From Desulfuribacillus stibiiarsenatis (GTDB lineage: Bacteria > Bacillota > Bacilli > Desulfuribacillales > Desulfuribacillaceae): a DNA stretch of 64,000 bases. The notes under the pieces are model-generated. The model had not been told where the DNA came from. It searched no databases and saw only the letters and a list, made by a program, of their open reading frames with translations. This document shows, in pieces, positions 33,347 through 42,438 of this stretch (position 1 is its first letter; each line of letters opens with the position of its first letter). The stretch is taken from positions 119,561 through 183,560 of the forward strand of contig NZ_MJAT01000036.1 in assembly GCF_001742305.1 (NCBI RefSeq), given 5' to 3'. Both the position numbers and the translations under genes were made by a program.

Positions 33347-34171
33347 TCACCTACCCTCTTTTGAATCTATGTCTAACCAGTACCAGAGTTCTTTATCCTT
33401 ATCATGATTGGTACTACGTTTACTTTCCGCTTGATTTTGCTGTTTAGTATTCTTTCTTTCCATGAAGATTTGCTGATCTGCTTGTGCCTCATGTATAGAA
33501 CGAATATTTTTCTTCTTCCATTCAAAAAGAATTCTATCAATATACAGCATATTAAATTTACCGATTAGAACAGCTTGTCTTAAAGCTTCTGTAATTAATT
33601 CTTTATGAAACTGATCTTCCTGAATCCATTTTACGATTCTCTCATATTCCATTGGTGATAAAGGTCTACCAAATTCTTTTTGAAAGATTGTAAAAAGATC
33701 TTGCTCTTCATGCTCTTTTAACAAATCTAAACTCGACATATCACGATTCTCTTTTTTAGCATGACTTTCCAAATAGATGCGTTCTATTTGCTCCATCCAG
33801 CCTTCTTCTTTAAGCCACAGTCCACTTAATTGATCAAATAGTGGTTGAGTATTATATACTTCATAATGCATGTCGGTAATATCATCTTTACTTTCATCAA
33901 TTTTTAAATAACCGCCGTTGATTAATCGTTGTAACATACTCATAATTTGCGATTCGTTTGCTGTCATTCTATTTTTCAAATCTTCTAAACTTGGAAATAG
34001 CTCGTCCTCAAGTTTTTGGAAATGAACAATATGAAGAATAAACATGACTTCCTGCTCGTTTAAGCCAAGTTTTTTGTAGTATTTTAATAAGGCGCTAGGT
34101 ACAGGAATATCGTTATATTCCCAACAACTTTTTATGATTCTCTTAATAACACTTTGGGTTTTTCTTTTCAT
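33347..34171 (-). CDS. dnaD: DNA replication protein DnaD
   Basis: A 274-residue protein. The N-terminal winged-helix domain covers residues about 20-115 (ALLKYYKKLGLNEQEVMFIL). The DnaD domain at 155-220 is LFTIFQKEFGRPLSPMEYERI onward, including GKFNMLYIDRILFEW. DnaD helps DnaA and DnaB remodel the origin and recruit the helicase. The position near aspB mirrors the B. subtilis aspB-asnS-dnaD order without asnS. GAGGAG precedes ATG 34171. A loader gene follows in the same operon. Confidence 0.87.
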   Translation of the reverse strand: MKRKTQSVIKRIIKSCWEYNDIPVPSALLKYYKKLGLNEQEVMFILHIVHFQKLEDELFPSLEDLKNRMTANESQIMSMLQRLINGGYLKIDESKDDITDMHYEVYNTQPLFDQLSGLWLKEEGWMEQIERIYLESHAKKENRDMSSLDLLKEHEEQDLFTIFQKEFGRPLSPMEYERIVKWIQEDQFHKELITEALRQAVLIGKFNMLYIDRILFEWKKKNIRSIHEAQADQQIFMERKNTKQQNQAESKRSTNHDKDKELWYWLDIDSKEGR

Positions 34172-34285
34172 CGATGTAACTCCTCTTTATAAAAACAAAA
34201 CAACTTTTCTATTACTTCAAGTATATCAGCCAGCTAAAATAATTCCAGTGGAAATATAATTCTAAGAAAGAAAAAGAAGTGAAAG

Positions 34286-34325
34286 TAAAAACAATATGAC
34301 TAGAAAGGGCTCTAGCCATATTGTT
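34286..34325 (-). terminator. Terminator after aspB
   Basis: AACAATATG and CATATTGTT arms with an inner CTAG/CTAG pair; on the minus strand the stem is followed by TTTTT. Confidence 0.85.
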
Positions 34326-34382
34326 CATTAACATACTCGATTTAATAAATATTGAAACTACAATTGTGGTAAATATAAAATA

Positions 34383-35564
34383 CTACTTATTTGATGCTTC
34401 TACGTATTCCTTAATTCTTTGGATACCAGCTTCAATATTTTTCATACTTGTTGCGTACGATAGGCGAATATGAATGTCAGAACCAAAAGCAGATCCTGGA
34501 ATAACCGCAACATTTGCTTCTTCTAATAACTTTGCAGCCCATGCATCTGCAGTTTTCACATCATCAGTTAAAAGTTCTTGTACGTTAGCATATGCATAAA
34601 AAGCACCAGTAGGCATTGCGCAAGAAATACCATCGATTTGATTCAATAAATCAACCATAGCTTTTCTGCGTTTATCAAACTCTAGAACCATCTCATTTAG
34701 CGGTTCTTGGGTTCCAGTAATGGCTTCTAATGTAGCCCATTGAGCCATTGTAGTGGGATTGGATGTGCTATGGCTTGATAAGTCAATAATCGCATTAATT
34801 ATTTCCTTATCACCTGCTACATAACCAATTCTCCAGCCAGTCATGGAATATGGTTTTGATACACCGTTTACTACTAATGTTCGTTTGAATATTTCATCAT
34901 TTAGGCTTGCAATGCTTACGTGCTCCGTTCCGTCATAGACAAGCTTTTCATATATTTCATCAGAAATAACTAATATATCCTTCTCTACACAAACTGCTGC
35001 AATTGCTTCTAATTCCTCTTTAGAGTATACAGTTCCAGAAGGATTACTTGGCGAATTAAGAATTAATGCTTTTGTTTTATCAGTAATAGATGCACCTAGT
35101 TGCTCAGCAGTAATTTTAAACAGATTAGATTCTATCCCCTCCACATAAACGGGAACAGCTGAAGCTAGTTTTACTTGCTCAGGGTAACTCACCCAGAAAG
35201 GAATCGGTATAATTACCTCATCACCAGGATTACAAATGACTTGAAAAATGTTATACAAAGCATGTTTCGCACCACTACATACACATACATTAGCAACTTC
35301 ATATTGTAAATTATTGTCTGCTTTAAGTTTCGCACAAATTGCCTTGCGTAACTCTGGTAACCCGGCAGCAGGAGTGTACTTTGTTTGACCATCTTTCATT
35401 GATTGATAAGCAACTTCAATGATATGTTCAGGTGTGTTATAATCTGGCTCCCCAGCTCCAAAACTAATAACATTGATTCCTTGCTGCTTTAATTCCTTCG
35501 CTTTTGCCGTGATTGCTAATGTAGTTGATGGCGTTAGTGTCTCTACACGCTTAGAAAGTTTCAT
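34383..35564 (-). CDS. aspB: Aspartate aminotransferase AspB
   Basis: A 393-residue class I PLP aminotransferase of the prokaryotic Ib type. NSPSNPSGTVY, VISDEIYEKLVYDG, VNGVSKPYSMTGWRIGY (PLP lysine in VSKPYS) and the substrate-binding Arg in HIRLSYATS are present. It interconverts aspartate and oxaloacetate with glutamate. GGGAGG is well spaced before ATG 35564. It follows ackA after 29 bases and may share its transcript. Confidence 0.94.
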   Translation of the reverse strand: MKLSKRVETLTPSTTLAITAKAKELKQQGINVISFGAGEPDYNTPEHIIEVAYQSMKDGQTKYTPAAGLPELRKAICAKLKADNNLQYEVANVCVCSGAKHALYNIFQVICNPGDEVIIPIPFWVSYPEQVKLASAVPVYVEGIESNLFKITAEQLGASITDKTKALILNSPSNPSGTVYSKEELEAIAAVCVEKDILVISDEIYEKLVYDGTEHVSIASLNDEIFKRTLVVNGVSKPYSMTGWRIGYVAGDKEIINAIIDLSSHSTSNPTTMAQWATLEAITGTQEPLNEMVLEFDKRRKAMVDLLNQIDGISCAMPTGAFYAYANVQELLTDDVKTADAWAAKLLEEANVAVIPGSAFGSDIHIRLSYATSMKNIEAGIQRIKEYVEASNK

Positions 35565-35593
35565 TGTTATCCTCCCAGTGACATTTATATATT

Positions 35594-36793
35594 TTATGAA
35601 CTAACGATTCTCTGTGTATCTCTTGCGATTACAAGTTCCTCATTAGTCGGTATTACTAAAACCTTCACTTTAGAGTTTGGTGTGCTAACCATCCTTGCCG
35701 ATTTAGAGAAAATTTCATTTGCTTGTGAATCCAACTCTACTCCTAAGTATGTAAGATTTTCGCAAATTTTCTTCCGTAAAATCGGAGAGTTCTCCCCAAC
35801 ACCTGCAGTGAATATAAGAACATCTACCCCATTCATGGCGGCAGCATAAGCACCAATGTATTTTCGAATTCTATACTCATACATATCAAATGCTAATGTT
35901 GCATTTTCATTGCCATTTAATAATCCTTCTTCAATTTCTCTCATATCACTACTAATTCCAGAGATACCTATAAGACCACTATGTTTATTTAGCATAGAAT
36001 TAATGTCTTGTAATGTATACTCCTCTTTATTCATTATATACAAAACAGCCGCTGGGTCAATATCTCCTGAACGAGTTCCCATCATTAATCCTTCCAATGG
36101 TGTCATGCCCATAGAAGTATCAAGAGACTTCCCATCTAAGATAGCGGTGACGCTTCCGCCATTACCAATATGACAAGAAATGATTTTTGAGCTTTCAAGT
36201 GGAATATTAAGGATTTCTAAAGCTTTTTCGGATACGTATTTATGGGAAGTACCGTGGAACCCATATCTTCGAACTTTATATTTTTTGTATAGCTGCATTG
36301 GTATTGGATATAGAAACGCTTTCTTTGGCATGGTCTGATGAAAAGCTGTGTCAAATACAGCTACTTGTGGTGTATCAGGCATAGATTCTCGTGCAGCTTC
36401 GATCCCTAATATGTTTGCCGGATTATGTAATGGAGCAAGATCAATGCATTCTGTGATAGTGTTCATGACTTCTGGTGTAATTAAAACTGAAGCAGAAAAA
36501 TCCTCCCCTCCATGGACAATCCTGTGTCCAACGGCGGATATTTCAGAAAAATCTTGAATTACTCCTGCTTGCTTGCTTCTTAGTACTTCTAATACCTCAA
36601 GAATTGCAGTCTTATGCTCAAGGATTTGTTTTACTTGTTTAATCTTTTCTTTACCTGCTGGCTCATGTGTTAATATCGCATCTTCCATACCGATTCTTTC
36701 TACTCTTCCACTTGCTAAAACAGATTCATCCTGCATATTAAATACTTGATATTTTAAAGATGAGCTTCCACAGTTTAGTACTAATAATTTCAC
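35594..36793 (-). CDS. ackA: Acetate kinase AckA
   Basis: A 399-residue acetate kinase. LVLNCGSSSLKYQVF, FDTAFHQTMP, RRYGFHGTSHKYV, CHIGNGGSVTAI and TAGVGENSP are family motifs with the active-site Asp, His and Arg. It makes ATP and acetate from acetyl-phosphate. The start GTG 36793 (M-KLLVLNCG) follows AAGGGGTG; a GTG at 36802 lies inside that ribosome site. No pta is seen; the PduL enzyme at 0.9 kb could supply acetyl-phosphate. Confidence 0.95.
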   Translation of the reverse strand: MKLLVLNCGSSSLKYQVFNMQDESVLASGRVERIGMEDAILTHEPAGKEKIKQVKQILEHKTAILEVLEVLRSKQAGVIQDFSEISAVGHRIVHGGEDFSASVLITPEVMNTITECIDLAPLHNPANILGIEAARESMPDTPQVAVFDTAFHQTMPKKAFLYPIPMQLYKKYKVRRYGFHGTSHKYVSEKALEILNIPLESSKIISCHIGNGGSVTAILDGKSLDTSMGMTPLEGLMMGTRSGDIDPAAVLYIMNKEEYTLQDINSMLNKHSGLIGISGISSDMREIEEGLLNGNENATLAFDMYEYRIRKYIGAYAAAMNGVDVLIFTAGVGENSPILRKKICENLTYLGVELDSQANEIFSKSARMVSTPNSKVKVLVIPTNEELVIARDTQRIVSS

Positions 36794-36917
36794 CCAAGAC
36801 ACCCCTTATTAATTATTTTTATTTGTATTATCAGCTTATAGCAGTAATATTATCACATAAAAATCAGATTGTAATTTTTCAAATATGGTAAGAATTCCTT
36901 AGTAATGACTATTAAAT

Positions 36918-36955
36918 AATAACAGAGCTAGTTTTTGAGTACTAACTCTGTTTTA
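36918..36955. terminator. Terminator between the FtsH-like gene and ackA
   Basis: AACAGAGCTAGT and ACTAACTCTGTT pair around TTTTGAGT, with T-rich flanks on both strands. It ends the minus-strand transcript of the FtsH-like gene only if read past its stop codon at 36975; no plus-strand gene ends here. Confidence 0.7.
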
Positions 36956-36974
36956 CTAAATATTTCATTCTGTT

Positions 36975-38450
36975 TTATTGTTTATATTTTGAAATTAAAT
37001 CTCGCAAGTCGTCTCCGTCAAGTGATTCTAACTCCATAATTTTTTTAAATATACCTGTTATTACATTCCTACGTTTCTGTATCAGCAGCGTAGTTCGCTC
37101 TTCAAGGTTTTTAATTATGGAATTTATTTCATCATTAATCTCTTTTTTATTCAGTTTCTCATCAATAATACCTATTGAAGATAAACCTGAGTTAATGATT
37201 TTTTTGGACAGATCGACTGCTTTTTGAAAATCATTTTGCGCCCCAGTACTTTTACTACCTAAAAATTCTAGCTCGGCGACCGAGCCAGCAAGAGCAATCA
37301 TAATTTGCTTTTCAATCATTTCTCTTGTGTATAAATAGTGATCTTCTTGTTGTGAATGCCGAACATACCCTAATGCTCCACCCCTAGGGGTTATTGAAAT
37401 ATAGTCAACAGTACCTGGATTTACTTCTTCAGATATTATAGCATGTCCTAATTCATGATACGCGATGCGCTCTAATTCCTTAATAGAAGCTTTGCGATCG
37501 GTTTTCTCCCCCATAAGTACCTTATCAATCGCTTCTGAAATATGGTCTTTGGTAATCGTATCCTTATCATCTCGCAAAGATAATATACTAGCTTCGTTTA
37601 GTAAGCTTTCTAATTCTGCTCCAGAAAACCCAAACGTTTTGGATACGATATATTCTATCGTCACCTCTGAATCAATAGGTTTATTCTTAGCATGGATCTT
37701 GATAATCTGAGCGCGACCTTCACGATCTGGCAAATCAACGATAACTTTTCTGTCAAATCTACCAGGACGAAGTAACGCTGGGTCTAGAATATCGACTCGG
37801 TTTGTTGCTGCTATGATAAGAATCTGGACAGAATCGTGTTCTTTCAAACCATCCATTTCGGTTAATAACTGATTCAGTGTCTGATCATATTCTTTGTTGC
37901 CCATTCCTGATTCTCTTTTTTGTCCAATTACATCAATTTCATCAATAAAGATGATTGCGCTAGATTTTTGTTCTCTTTCAGCAATCTTATACGCACTATT
38001 AAAAAGATCGCGGATTCTTTTCGCGCCCATCCCTACATACATTTCTACAAATTCCGAACCACTTGCAGCTAAAAATACAGAGTTAGTAAAATTCGCCGAG
38101 GCTTTCGCTAATAACGTCTTACCTGTTCCAGGAGGACCCACTAACATAAGGCCTTTTAACGGTCTTATACCTATTTTTTTATAGCTTTTAGCATTTATAA
38201 TAAAATCTAAAGCTTCTTTTAATTCCCTTTTTGCGCGTTTTTGACCACCTATATCGTCAAAATTGGATTCAGTATTTTTTATTCGATAATCTTGCTTCGT
38301 GAAGTTCGCAAAACCATCCTTAGTATAAATATAAAATAACACTCCGCTAATGATGATGAAAAATAACAATAATGGAGTAACATTGACACCAATAATGATA
38401 AGAAAAATAAAAACTGCAGGAATAATTCCGATAATTATCTCTTTTGTCAT
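36975..38450 (-). CDS. Short FtsH-like membrane AAA metalloprotease
   Basis: A 491-residue FtsH relative. Two adjacent membrane segments (about residues 3-22 and 24-42) are almost without a loop between them, whereas usual FtsH has an extracytoplasmic domain of about 70 residues there. The AAA module has GPPGTGKTLLAKA, AIIFIDEIDVIG and LLRPGRFDRKV. The protease has YHELGHAI (HExxH) and a distal Asp in STGAQNDFQKAV. The whole protein is 100-200 residues shorter than FtsH. ATG 38450 follows GGGTGG. Two unknown membrane-anchored proteins precede it, the nearer 15 bases upstream. Likely an accessory protease, not the housekeeping one. Confidence 0.88.
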   Translation of the reverse strand: MTKEIIIGIIPAVFIFLIIIGVNVTPLLLFFIIISGVLFYIYTKDGFANFTKQDYRIKNTESNFDDIGGQKRAKRELKEALDFIINAKSYKKIGIRPLKGLMLVGPPGTGKTLLAKASANFTNSVFLAASGSEFVEMYVGMGAKRIRDLFNSAYKIAEREQKSSAIIFIDEIDVIGQKRESGMGNKEYDQTLNQLLTEMDGLKEHDSVQILIIAATNRVDILDPALLRPGRFDRKVIVDLPDREGRAQIIKIHAKNKPIDSEVTIEYIVSKTFGFSGAELESLLNEASILSLRDDKDTITKDHISEAIDKVLMGEKTDRKASIKELERIAYHELGHAIISEEVNPGTVDYISITPRGGALGYVRHSQQEDHYLYTREMIEKQIMIALAGSVAELEFLGSKSTGAQNDFQKAVDLSKKIINSGLSSIGIIDEKLNKKEINDEINSIIKNLEERTTLLIQKRRNVITGIFKKIMELESLDGDDLRDLISKYKQ

Positions 38451-38465
38451 TTTACCACCCAATCA

Positions 38466-38960
38466 TTATACTCTTGGAATTAGCTCATAAAGATAATTAT
38501 CTCCATTTTTAAGATTTAAATAGATAAATTTTTCATCTATTTCTACTTTCATTACAAATGTTGTGTTCTTATCTTGGTTCAATGCCTGTAATAATGTGTA
38601 TTGCTTTGTCTCGATTGCTTCAAATAATTGAAAGCTTATATCATTTAAATACGTTGTAAGCAATTCATCTCTATTGTCTTTCAGCGTAATCACAAAGGCT
38701 TGGTTAGAAAGATGTTCATTTAATGCCGTGTGAATAGCGTTGTAATCTTCCATAAATTGTTCGGACTTCATAGTAACTATAATGTTTTTACTTTTTCTCG
38801 TGACATTTATTTCGTAACTTTCTATGCCTCCCATAGTATCTAAAACTTTCTCAATCGGTTGTATCACAAGATAATGTTGATGTGCATAAAAACCCAATGT
38901 TAAAGTAGCTGTTGTAACAATAAAGGATATAAGAATTAAATAAATACGCATCTTCTTCAT
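38466..38960 (-). CDS. Unknown membrane-anchored protein upstream of the FtsH-like gene
   Basis: A 164-residue protein with an N-terminal membrane segment (residues 5-24, IYLILISFIVTTATLTLGFY) and an extracytoplasmic-looking remainder that alternates beta-like and charged stretches. No motif was recognised. A ribosome site AAGGGTAGGGG precedes ATG 38960. It is followed by the FtsH-like gene after 15 bases, so it is probably co-transcribed; a role as adaptor or substrate is only a possibility. Confidence 0.65.
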   Translation of the reverse strand: MKKMRIYLILISFIVTTATLTLGFYAHQHYLVIQPIEKVLDTMGGIESYEINVTRKSKNIIVTMKSEQFMEDYNAIHTALNEHLSNQAFVITLKDNRDELLTTYLNDISFQLFEAIETKQYTLLQALNQDKNTTFVMKVEIDEKFIYLNLKNGDNYLYELIPRV

Positions 38961-39107
38961 GCTACCCCTACCCTTCTAATTTACCTGACCATCTAAGTGT
39001 ATAAACAAATATATAAATGACGTATAGATAAAATTATAGCATAATATATGTTTAGAAAGTTTGTCCAAAATATAGAAGCATAATTAAGATAAATATTCAT
39101 TACGTTT

Positions 39108-39830
39108 TTAATTAAATTGCTCTGCTATTATTTTATCTTGGGTTGGAAGCCAAGCATACTGTATAATTTCCACAAAATTATTGGCGGTATCTGTAATTAC
39201 AATTGAGAATTCTTCTAGATTGCTATGGATTTTAGAGAATTTATAAATAAAGTGTATTTTATATTGTGATGATTGATAATCAATTGGTTCTTGAGTTATA
39301 TGTAAGTTTGAAAATGTATCGCTCGGGATTGTTTGTAGATAATAAACCTCACTTGGTAAATCATAACTCTCAGTAATCTGCAAATTCAAAGCGTTACGTA
39401 TATGATGTACAGGGTTTATTTCACCGGGATTAAATTCGATTGGTATCCATTGTTCAATACTTTTCATATAGTATTCTTTGTTATTTTTTAGTATCGTCCA
39501 AGCGTCGTCTGTAGGCTTTAAGAGCAACATCGTTTGATATGTATATATAATATAGTTAGGATTTCTCTTAGTTTTTAATAATGGCAAGAAATCATGAATT
39601 TTATCAACATTGGGTATCTCATATTCTTTTATTGTTACTTCTAAGTGCATGGTTTCATTTTTAATGGTTCTTTGGAGGAATTTTAAAAATTCACTACTAT
39701 TATCAAATGGATTTGTTAATTGATTCGAGGTATTGGGAGGGAAAAGAATGAACCATATTAATATGGCAGAAAGCGTGACGAAGAAAATTGTTAACACTAT
39801 ATTTCTTAAATAAAGGTTATAGTTATTCAT
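39108..39830 (-). CDS. Unknown protein with an N-terminal membrane anchor
   Basis: A 240-residue protein with one membrane segment at residues 10-30 (NIVLTIFFVTLSAILIWFIL), then a soluble region rich in Ile, Tyr and Asn. There is no lipobox and no signal cleavage site that I can see. GGGGGAGGAG lies just before ATG 39830. It is 147 bases from the next gene downstream and 61 from surE. The family was not recognised. Confidence 0.62.
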   Translation of the reverse strand: MNNYNLYLRNIVLTIFFVTLSAILIWFILFPPNTSNQLTNPFDNSSEFLKFLQRTIKNETMHLEVTIKEYEIPNVDKIHDFLPLLKTKRNPNYIIYTYQTMLLLKPTDDAWTILKNNKEYYMKSIEQWIPIEFNPGEINPVHHIRNALNLQITESYDLPSEVYYLQTIPSDTFSNLHITQEPIDYQSSQYKIHFIYKFSKIHSNLEEFSIVITDTANNFVEIIQYAWLPTQDKIIAEQFN

Positions 39831-39891
39831 ATGCTCCTCCCCCTTGTCTACATTCTATGCAGGAAAGCAGGAGCAATATGATTGTTCTATC

Positions 39892-40656
39892 TTATAGATG
39901 AAAATTCGATTGTTTCATTCGTTCAAGATCTTTATGACTGGTAAAGTCAAAATGCAAAGGTGTAATACTCACATAATAATTATCGACTGCGTGTACATCA
40001 GTATCCAATGTATTAGTAAGTTCCATTAAATCTCCAGCTAACCAATAATACGATTTTCCTCTAGGGTCTGAACGATGTTCGTAGAAGTTAGTATATTTTC
40101 TAATACCTAGTTTTGTAAATTTCACACCTTTGATGTCTTGGCTATTTAATGGAGGTATATTGATATTTACAACTGTTTTTTTTGAAAGGAAATCTGTTTC
40201 CAATAACTGCAGTAGTATAGTCATTACAATATCTGATGCTTTTTCAAAGTTAAAATCATCGTGACCACCAAGAGATATAGCAATGCTAGGTACTTCTTGA
40301 ACAACACCCTCAATAGCACCCGCAATAGTTCCTGAGTATAAAACATCTAATCCTAAATTTGGGCCCGCATTAATTCCGCTAATCACTAAATCCGGTTTAT
40401 CATCTAATAATGTACTAACACCTAATTTCACACAATCTGCAGGTGTCCCATCCACATGGTACGCCTTTACACCATCTGAAAACCCATGAAATTTAGTTAC
40501 TCTTAAAGGATCATGAATGGTGATGGCATGACCTGTTGCGCTTTTTTCACGGTCTGGAGCTATGACAAAAACGGTAGCAACTCGTTTCAGCTTATTTACT
40601 AGGTGTAATATACCTTCAGCATAAATTCCATCATCATTCGTAACTAAAATATTCAT
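39892..40656 (-). CDS. surE: 5'/3'-nucleotidase SurE
   Basis: A 254-residue SurE. ILVTNDDGIYAEGI holds the metal-binding Asp pair, then VIAPDREKSATGHAIT, VDGTPADCVKLG and ISGINAGPNLGLDVLYSGTIAGA. It dephosphorylates nucleoside monophosphates and short polyphosphates, with a survival role in stationary phase. GGAGGAAT precedes ATG 40656. It is the first minus-strand gene after the SASP-like region. Confidence 0.95.
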   Translation of the reverse strand: MNILVTNDDGIYAEGILHLVNKLKRVATVFVIAPDREKSATGHAITIHDPLRVTKFHGFSDGVKAYHVDGTPADCVKLGVSTLLDDKPDLVISGINAGPNLGLDVLYSGTIAGAIEGVVQEVPSIAISLGGHDDFNFEKASDIVMTILLQLLETDFLSKKTVVNINIPPLNSQDIKGVKFTKLGIRKYTNFYEHRSDPRGKSYYWLAGDLMELTNTLDTDVHAVDNYYVSITPLHFDFTSHKDLERMKQSNFHL

Positions 40657-40722
40657 GTATTCCTCCTATTTTAACATTGTATATTTTTCCTAATATTATA
40701 ATAAATTACGTAAATTTTATCA

Positions 40723-40767
40723 CAAAAAAAATAAAAATGCCCTAATTGTACTATAAATAAGGACATT
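40723..40767 (-). terminator. Terminator-like hairpin in the surE leader
   Basis: On the minus strand AATGTCCT pairs with AGGGCATT (one mismatch), followed by TTTTTATTTTTTTT. No minus-strand gene ends upstream, so it would act as a leader attenuator or end a short RNA. Confidence 0.5.
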
Positions 40768-40817
40768 TCAATAAAAGCATAGATGTATGTTCTGTTTATT
40801 CTGCCTGAATATGTTAG

Positions 40818-40846
40818 ACATAAACATAAAGTATCATGCCATACTA
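40818..40846 (+). promoter_or_regulatory. Candidate sigma-G promoter of the SASP-like gene
   Basis: CATACTA (40840-40846) matches the sigma-G -10, with ACATA (40818-40822) 17 bases upstream as an imperfect -35. The start would be about 25 nt before the ribosome site region. Confidence 0.4.
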
Positions 40847-40877
40847 TGAATGCACCTTTAGAGGAGGTGAAGTTGCA

Positions 40878-41051
40878 ATGGCAAGAATGACAAACAAAAT
40901 GTTCCAAGTTTCAAAGGACGTAATAGAGAACTTCCAATTCGAAGTCGCTGAGGAATTGGGAATGGCTCCAAAGGTCCGATGTGAGAAATGGGCATGCATT
41001 TCTCATTGCGATGATTCAGAAGATATCGTAATGATAAGAAGTTCTTTTTAA
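40878..41051 (+). CDS. SASP-like small protein (alpha/beta-type, divergent)
   Basis: A 57-residue protein. FQFEVAEELGMAPKV matches the first conserved helix motif of alpha/beta SASPs and SspF-like proteins (E-[IV]-A-x-E-L-G). The following EKWACISHCDDSEDIVM resembles the SspF EGWG.SSRDC block but lacks the usual glycines and carries Cys at three positions (residues 35, 40 and 44). SASPs coat spore DNA and protect it. GAGGAGGTGA precedes ATG 40878; a sigma-G-like promoter and a strong terminator frame it. The identification is fair rather than firm because the second half is atypical. Confidence 0.55.
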   Translation: MARMTNKMFQVSKDVIENFQFEVAEELGMAPKVRCEKWACISHCDDSEDIVMIRSSF

Positions 41052-41111
41052 TTAGTATGATTTTCTATTGGTAATTCTATTCAAAATTTCTTCCTACAAC
41101 AATTTCTGTTA

Positions 41112-41137
41112 AGCGGCTGAGAAGCCGCTATTTTTTT
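41112..41137 (+). terminator. Terminator after the SASP-like gene
   Basis: AGCGGCT, loop GAGA, AGCCGCT, then A and seven T. It overlaps the last codons of the convergent mtaD gene. Confidence 0.9.
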
Positions 41138-42438
41138 AACTCCGCGATGATACGTTGTGCAATTTCTTCACATTTATTAAATACTTTGACGGTATCCATA
41201 TGTAATTCACGATTTTTCAGCAATTGTTTGCCAGCAACCCAGACGTGCGATATATCTCTAGAATTTGCAGAATATACAATATGTGATACTAAATCAAATT
41301 TGGGATAATAGTGGGCATATTCAGTATCAAATGCAATAATATCTGCTTGTTTCCCCTCTATTATAGTGCCTACTTGTTGATCGATTCGAAGTGTTTTGGC
41401 ACCTTCTATCGTAGCTATTTCTAAAGCTGTTCGAGCAGGAATTGCCAAAGGATCAAAACTAGCCCCTTTGTGAATTAACGCTGTTAACCTCAATTCTTCT
41501 AACATGTCTAAGTTGTTGTTACTTGATGCACCATCAGTTCCAATACTAACAGTTAGCCCCTCTTGTAATAATTTCGGGATGGGAGCAATTCCACTGGCTA
41601 ATTTTAAATTGCTACCAGGATTGTGACAAATTTTTACGTCATATTTTTTGAAAATTTCTATATCATTATCACTTAAGTGTACGCAATGTGCTGCTATTGT
41701 TGGTCTAGTAAACACCCCTACCTTTTCCAGATGCTCTACTGGACTCATACCGTATTGATTATAACAATCCTCCACTTCCTTCTTCGTTTCAGAAATGTGG
41801 ATTTGGAGTGGTGTATCTAACTCATTAGCAAGGGCTATAACTCTATCTAAAAACTCTGGCGGGCATGTATATGGAGCGTGGGGACCTAATGTACATGTAA
41901 TACGTCCTTCGGATTTATTATGCCATTTTTTAATAAAATCTTTACTTTCTTGCAAAGCAATATCTTTATTAGGTGAGAAACCAATTAACCCTCTGGATAA
42001 GCAAGCACGTATTCCTGTCTCCTCAACAGCTTTAGCTACATGTTCCATAGAGAAGTACATATCAGCAAAGCAAGTAGTGCCAGATTGTATCATCTCAATT
42101 ACAGCCAATTTAGTGCCCCAATATATATCATCATCGGATAATTGACCTTCAAATGGCCAAATTTTCGTTTCTAGCCATTCTTGTAGTGGCAAATCATCTC
42201 CATAACCTCTTAATAAAGTCATTGCCGCATGACCATGTGTATTTACAAAACCAGGCATAATGACTTTACCAGATAAATCGATGCACTCATAATTATTATT
42301 CTTATATTCTTGTATTTCATCAGACGATAATTTCTTAACTTTCCTAATGATCTGTCCTTCTATGATAATATCAAGTAGTTCTGGCTTCCAATTTTTTTCC
42401 ATCGTTAATACTAAACCATTGTAAAGTAATTGATTCAC
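41128..42438 (-). CDS. mtaD: 5-methylthioadenosine/S-adenosylhomocysteine deaminase
   Basis: A 436-residue amidohydrolase. VNTHGHAAMTLLRG gives the first metal histidines, LGPHAPYTCPPEFL and HISETKKEVEDC the next, and SIGTDGASSNNNLDMLEE the metal Asp; W-containing IWPFEG is typical of this subgroup. It deaminates MTA or SAH to the inosine forms. GTG 42438 directly follows the aldolase stop (TAAGTG), with AAAGGGGAG upstream. It is the last gene of the mtnP-mtnA-aldolase operon, so it handles the same metabolite by a parallel route. Confidence 0.88.
   Translation of the reverse strand: MNQLLYNGLVLTMEKNWKPELLDIIIEGQIIRKVKKLSSDEIQEYKNNNYECIDLSGKVIMPGFVNTHGHAAMTLLRGYGDDLPLQEWLETKIWPFEGQLSDDDIYWGTKLAVIEMIQSGTTCFADMYFSMEHVAKAVEETGIRACLSRGLIGFSPNKDIALQESKDFIKKWHNKSEGRITCTLGPHAPYTCPPEFLDRVIALANELDTPLQIHISETKKEVEDCYNQYGMSPVEHLEKVGVFTRPTIAAHCVHLSDNDIEIFKKYDVKICHNPGSNLKLASGIAPIPKLLQEGLTVSIGTDGASSNNNLDMLEELRLTALIHKGASFDPLAIPARTALEIATIEGAKTLRIDQQVGTIIEGKQADIIAFDTEYAHYYPKFDLVSHIVYSANSRDISHVWVAGKQLLKNRELHMDTVKVFNKCEEIAQRIIAELKK

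Noticed and set aside
41795..42145. 116-codon plus-strand frame inside mtaD
   Set aside because: No ribosome site, and it is fully opposite a conserved enzyme.
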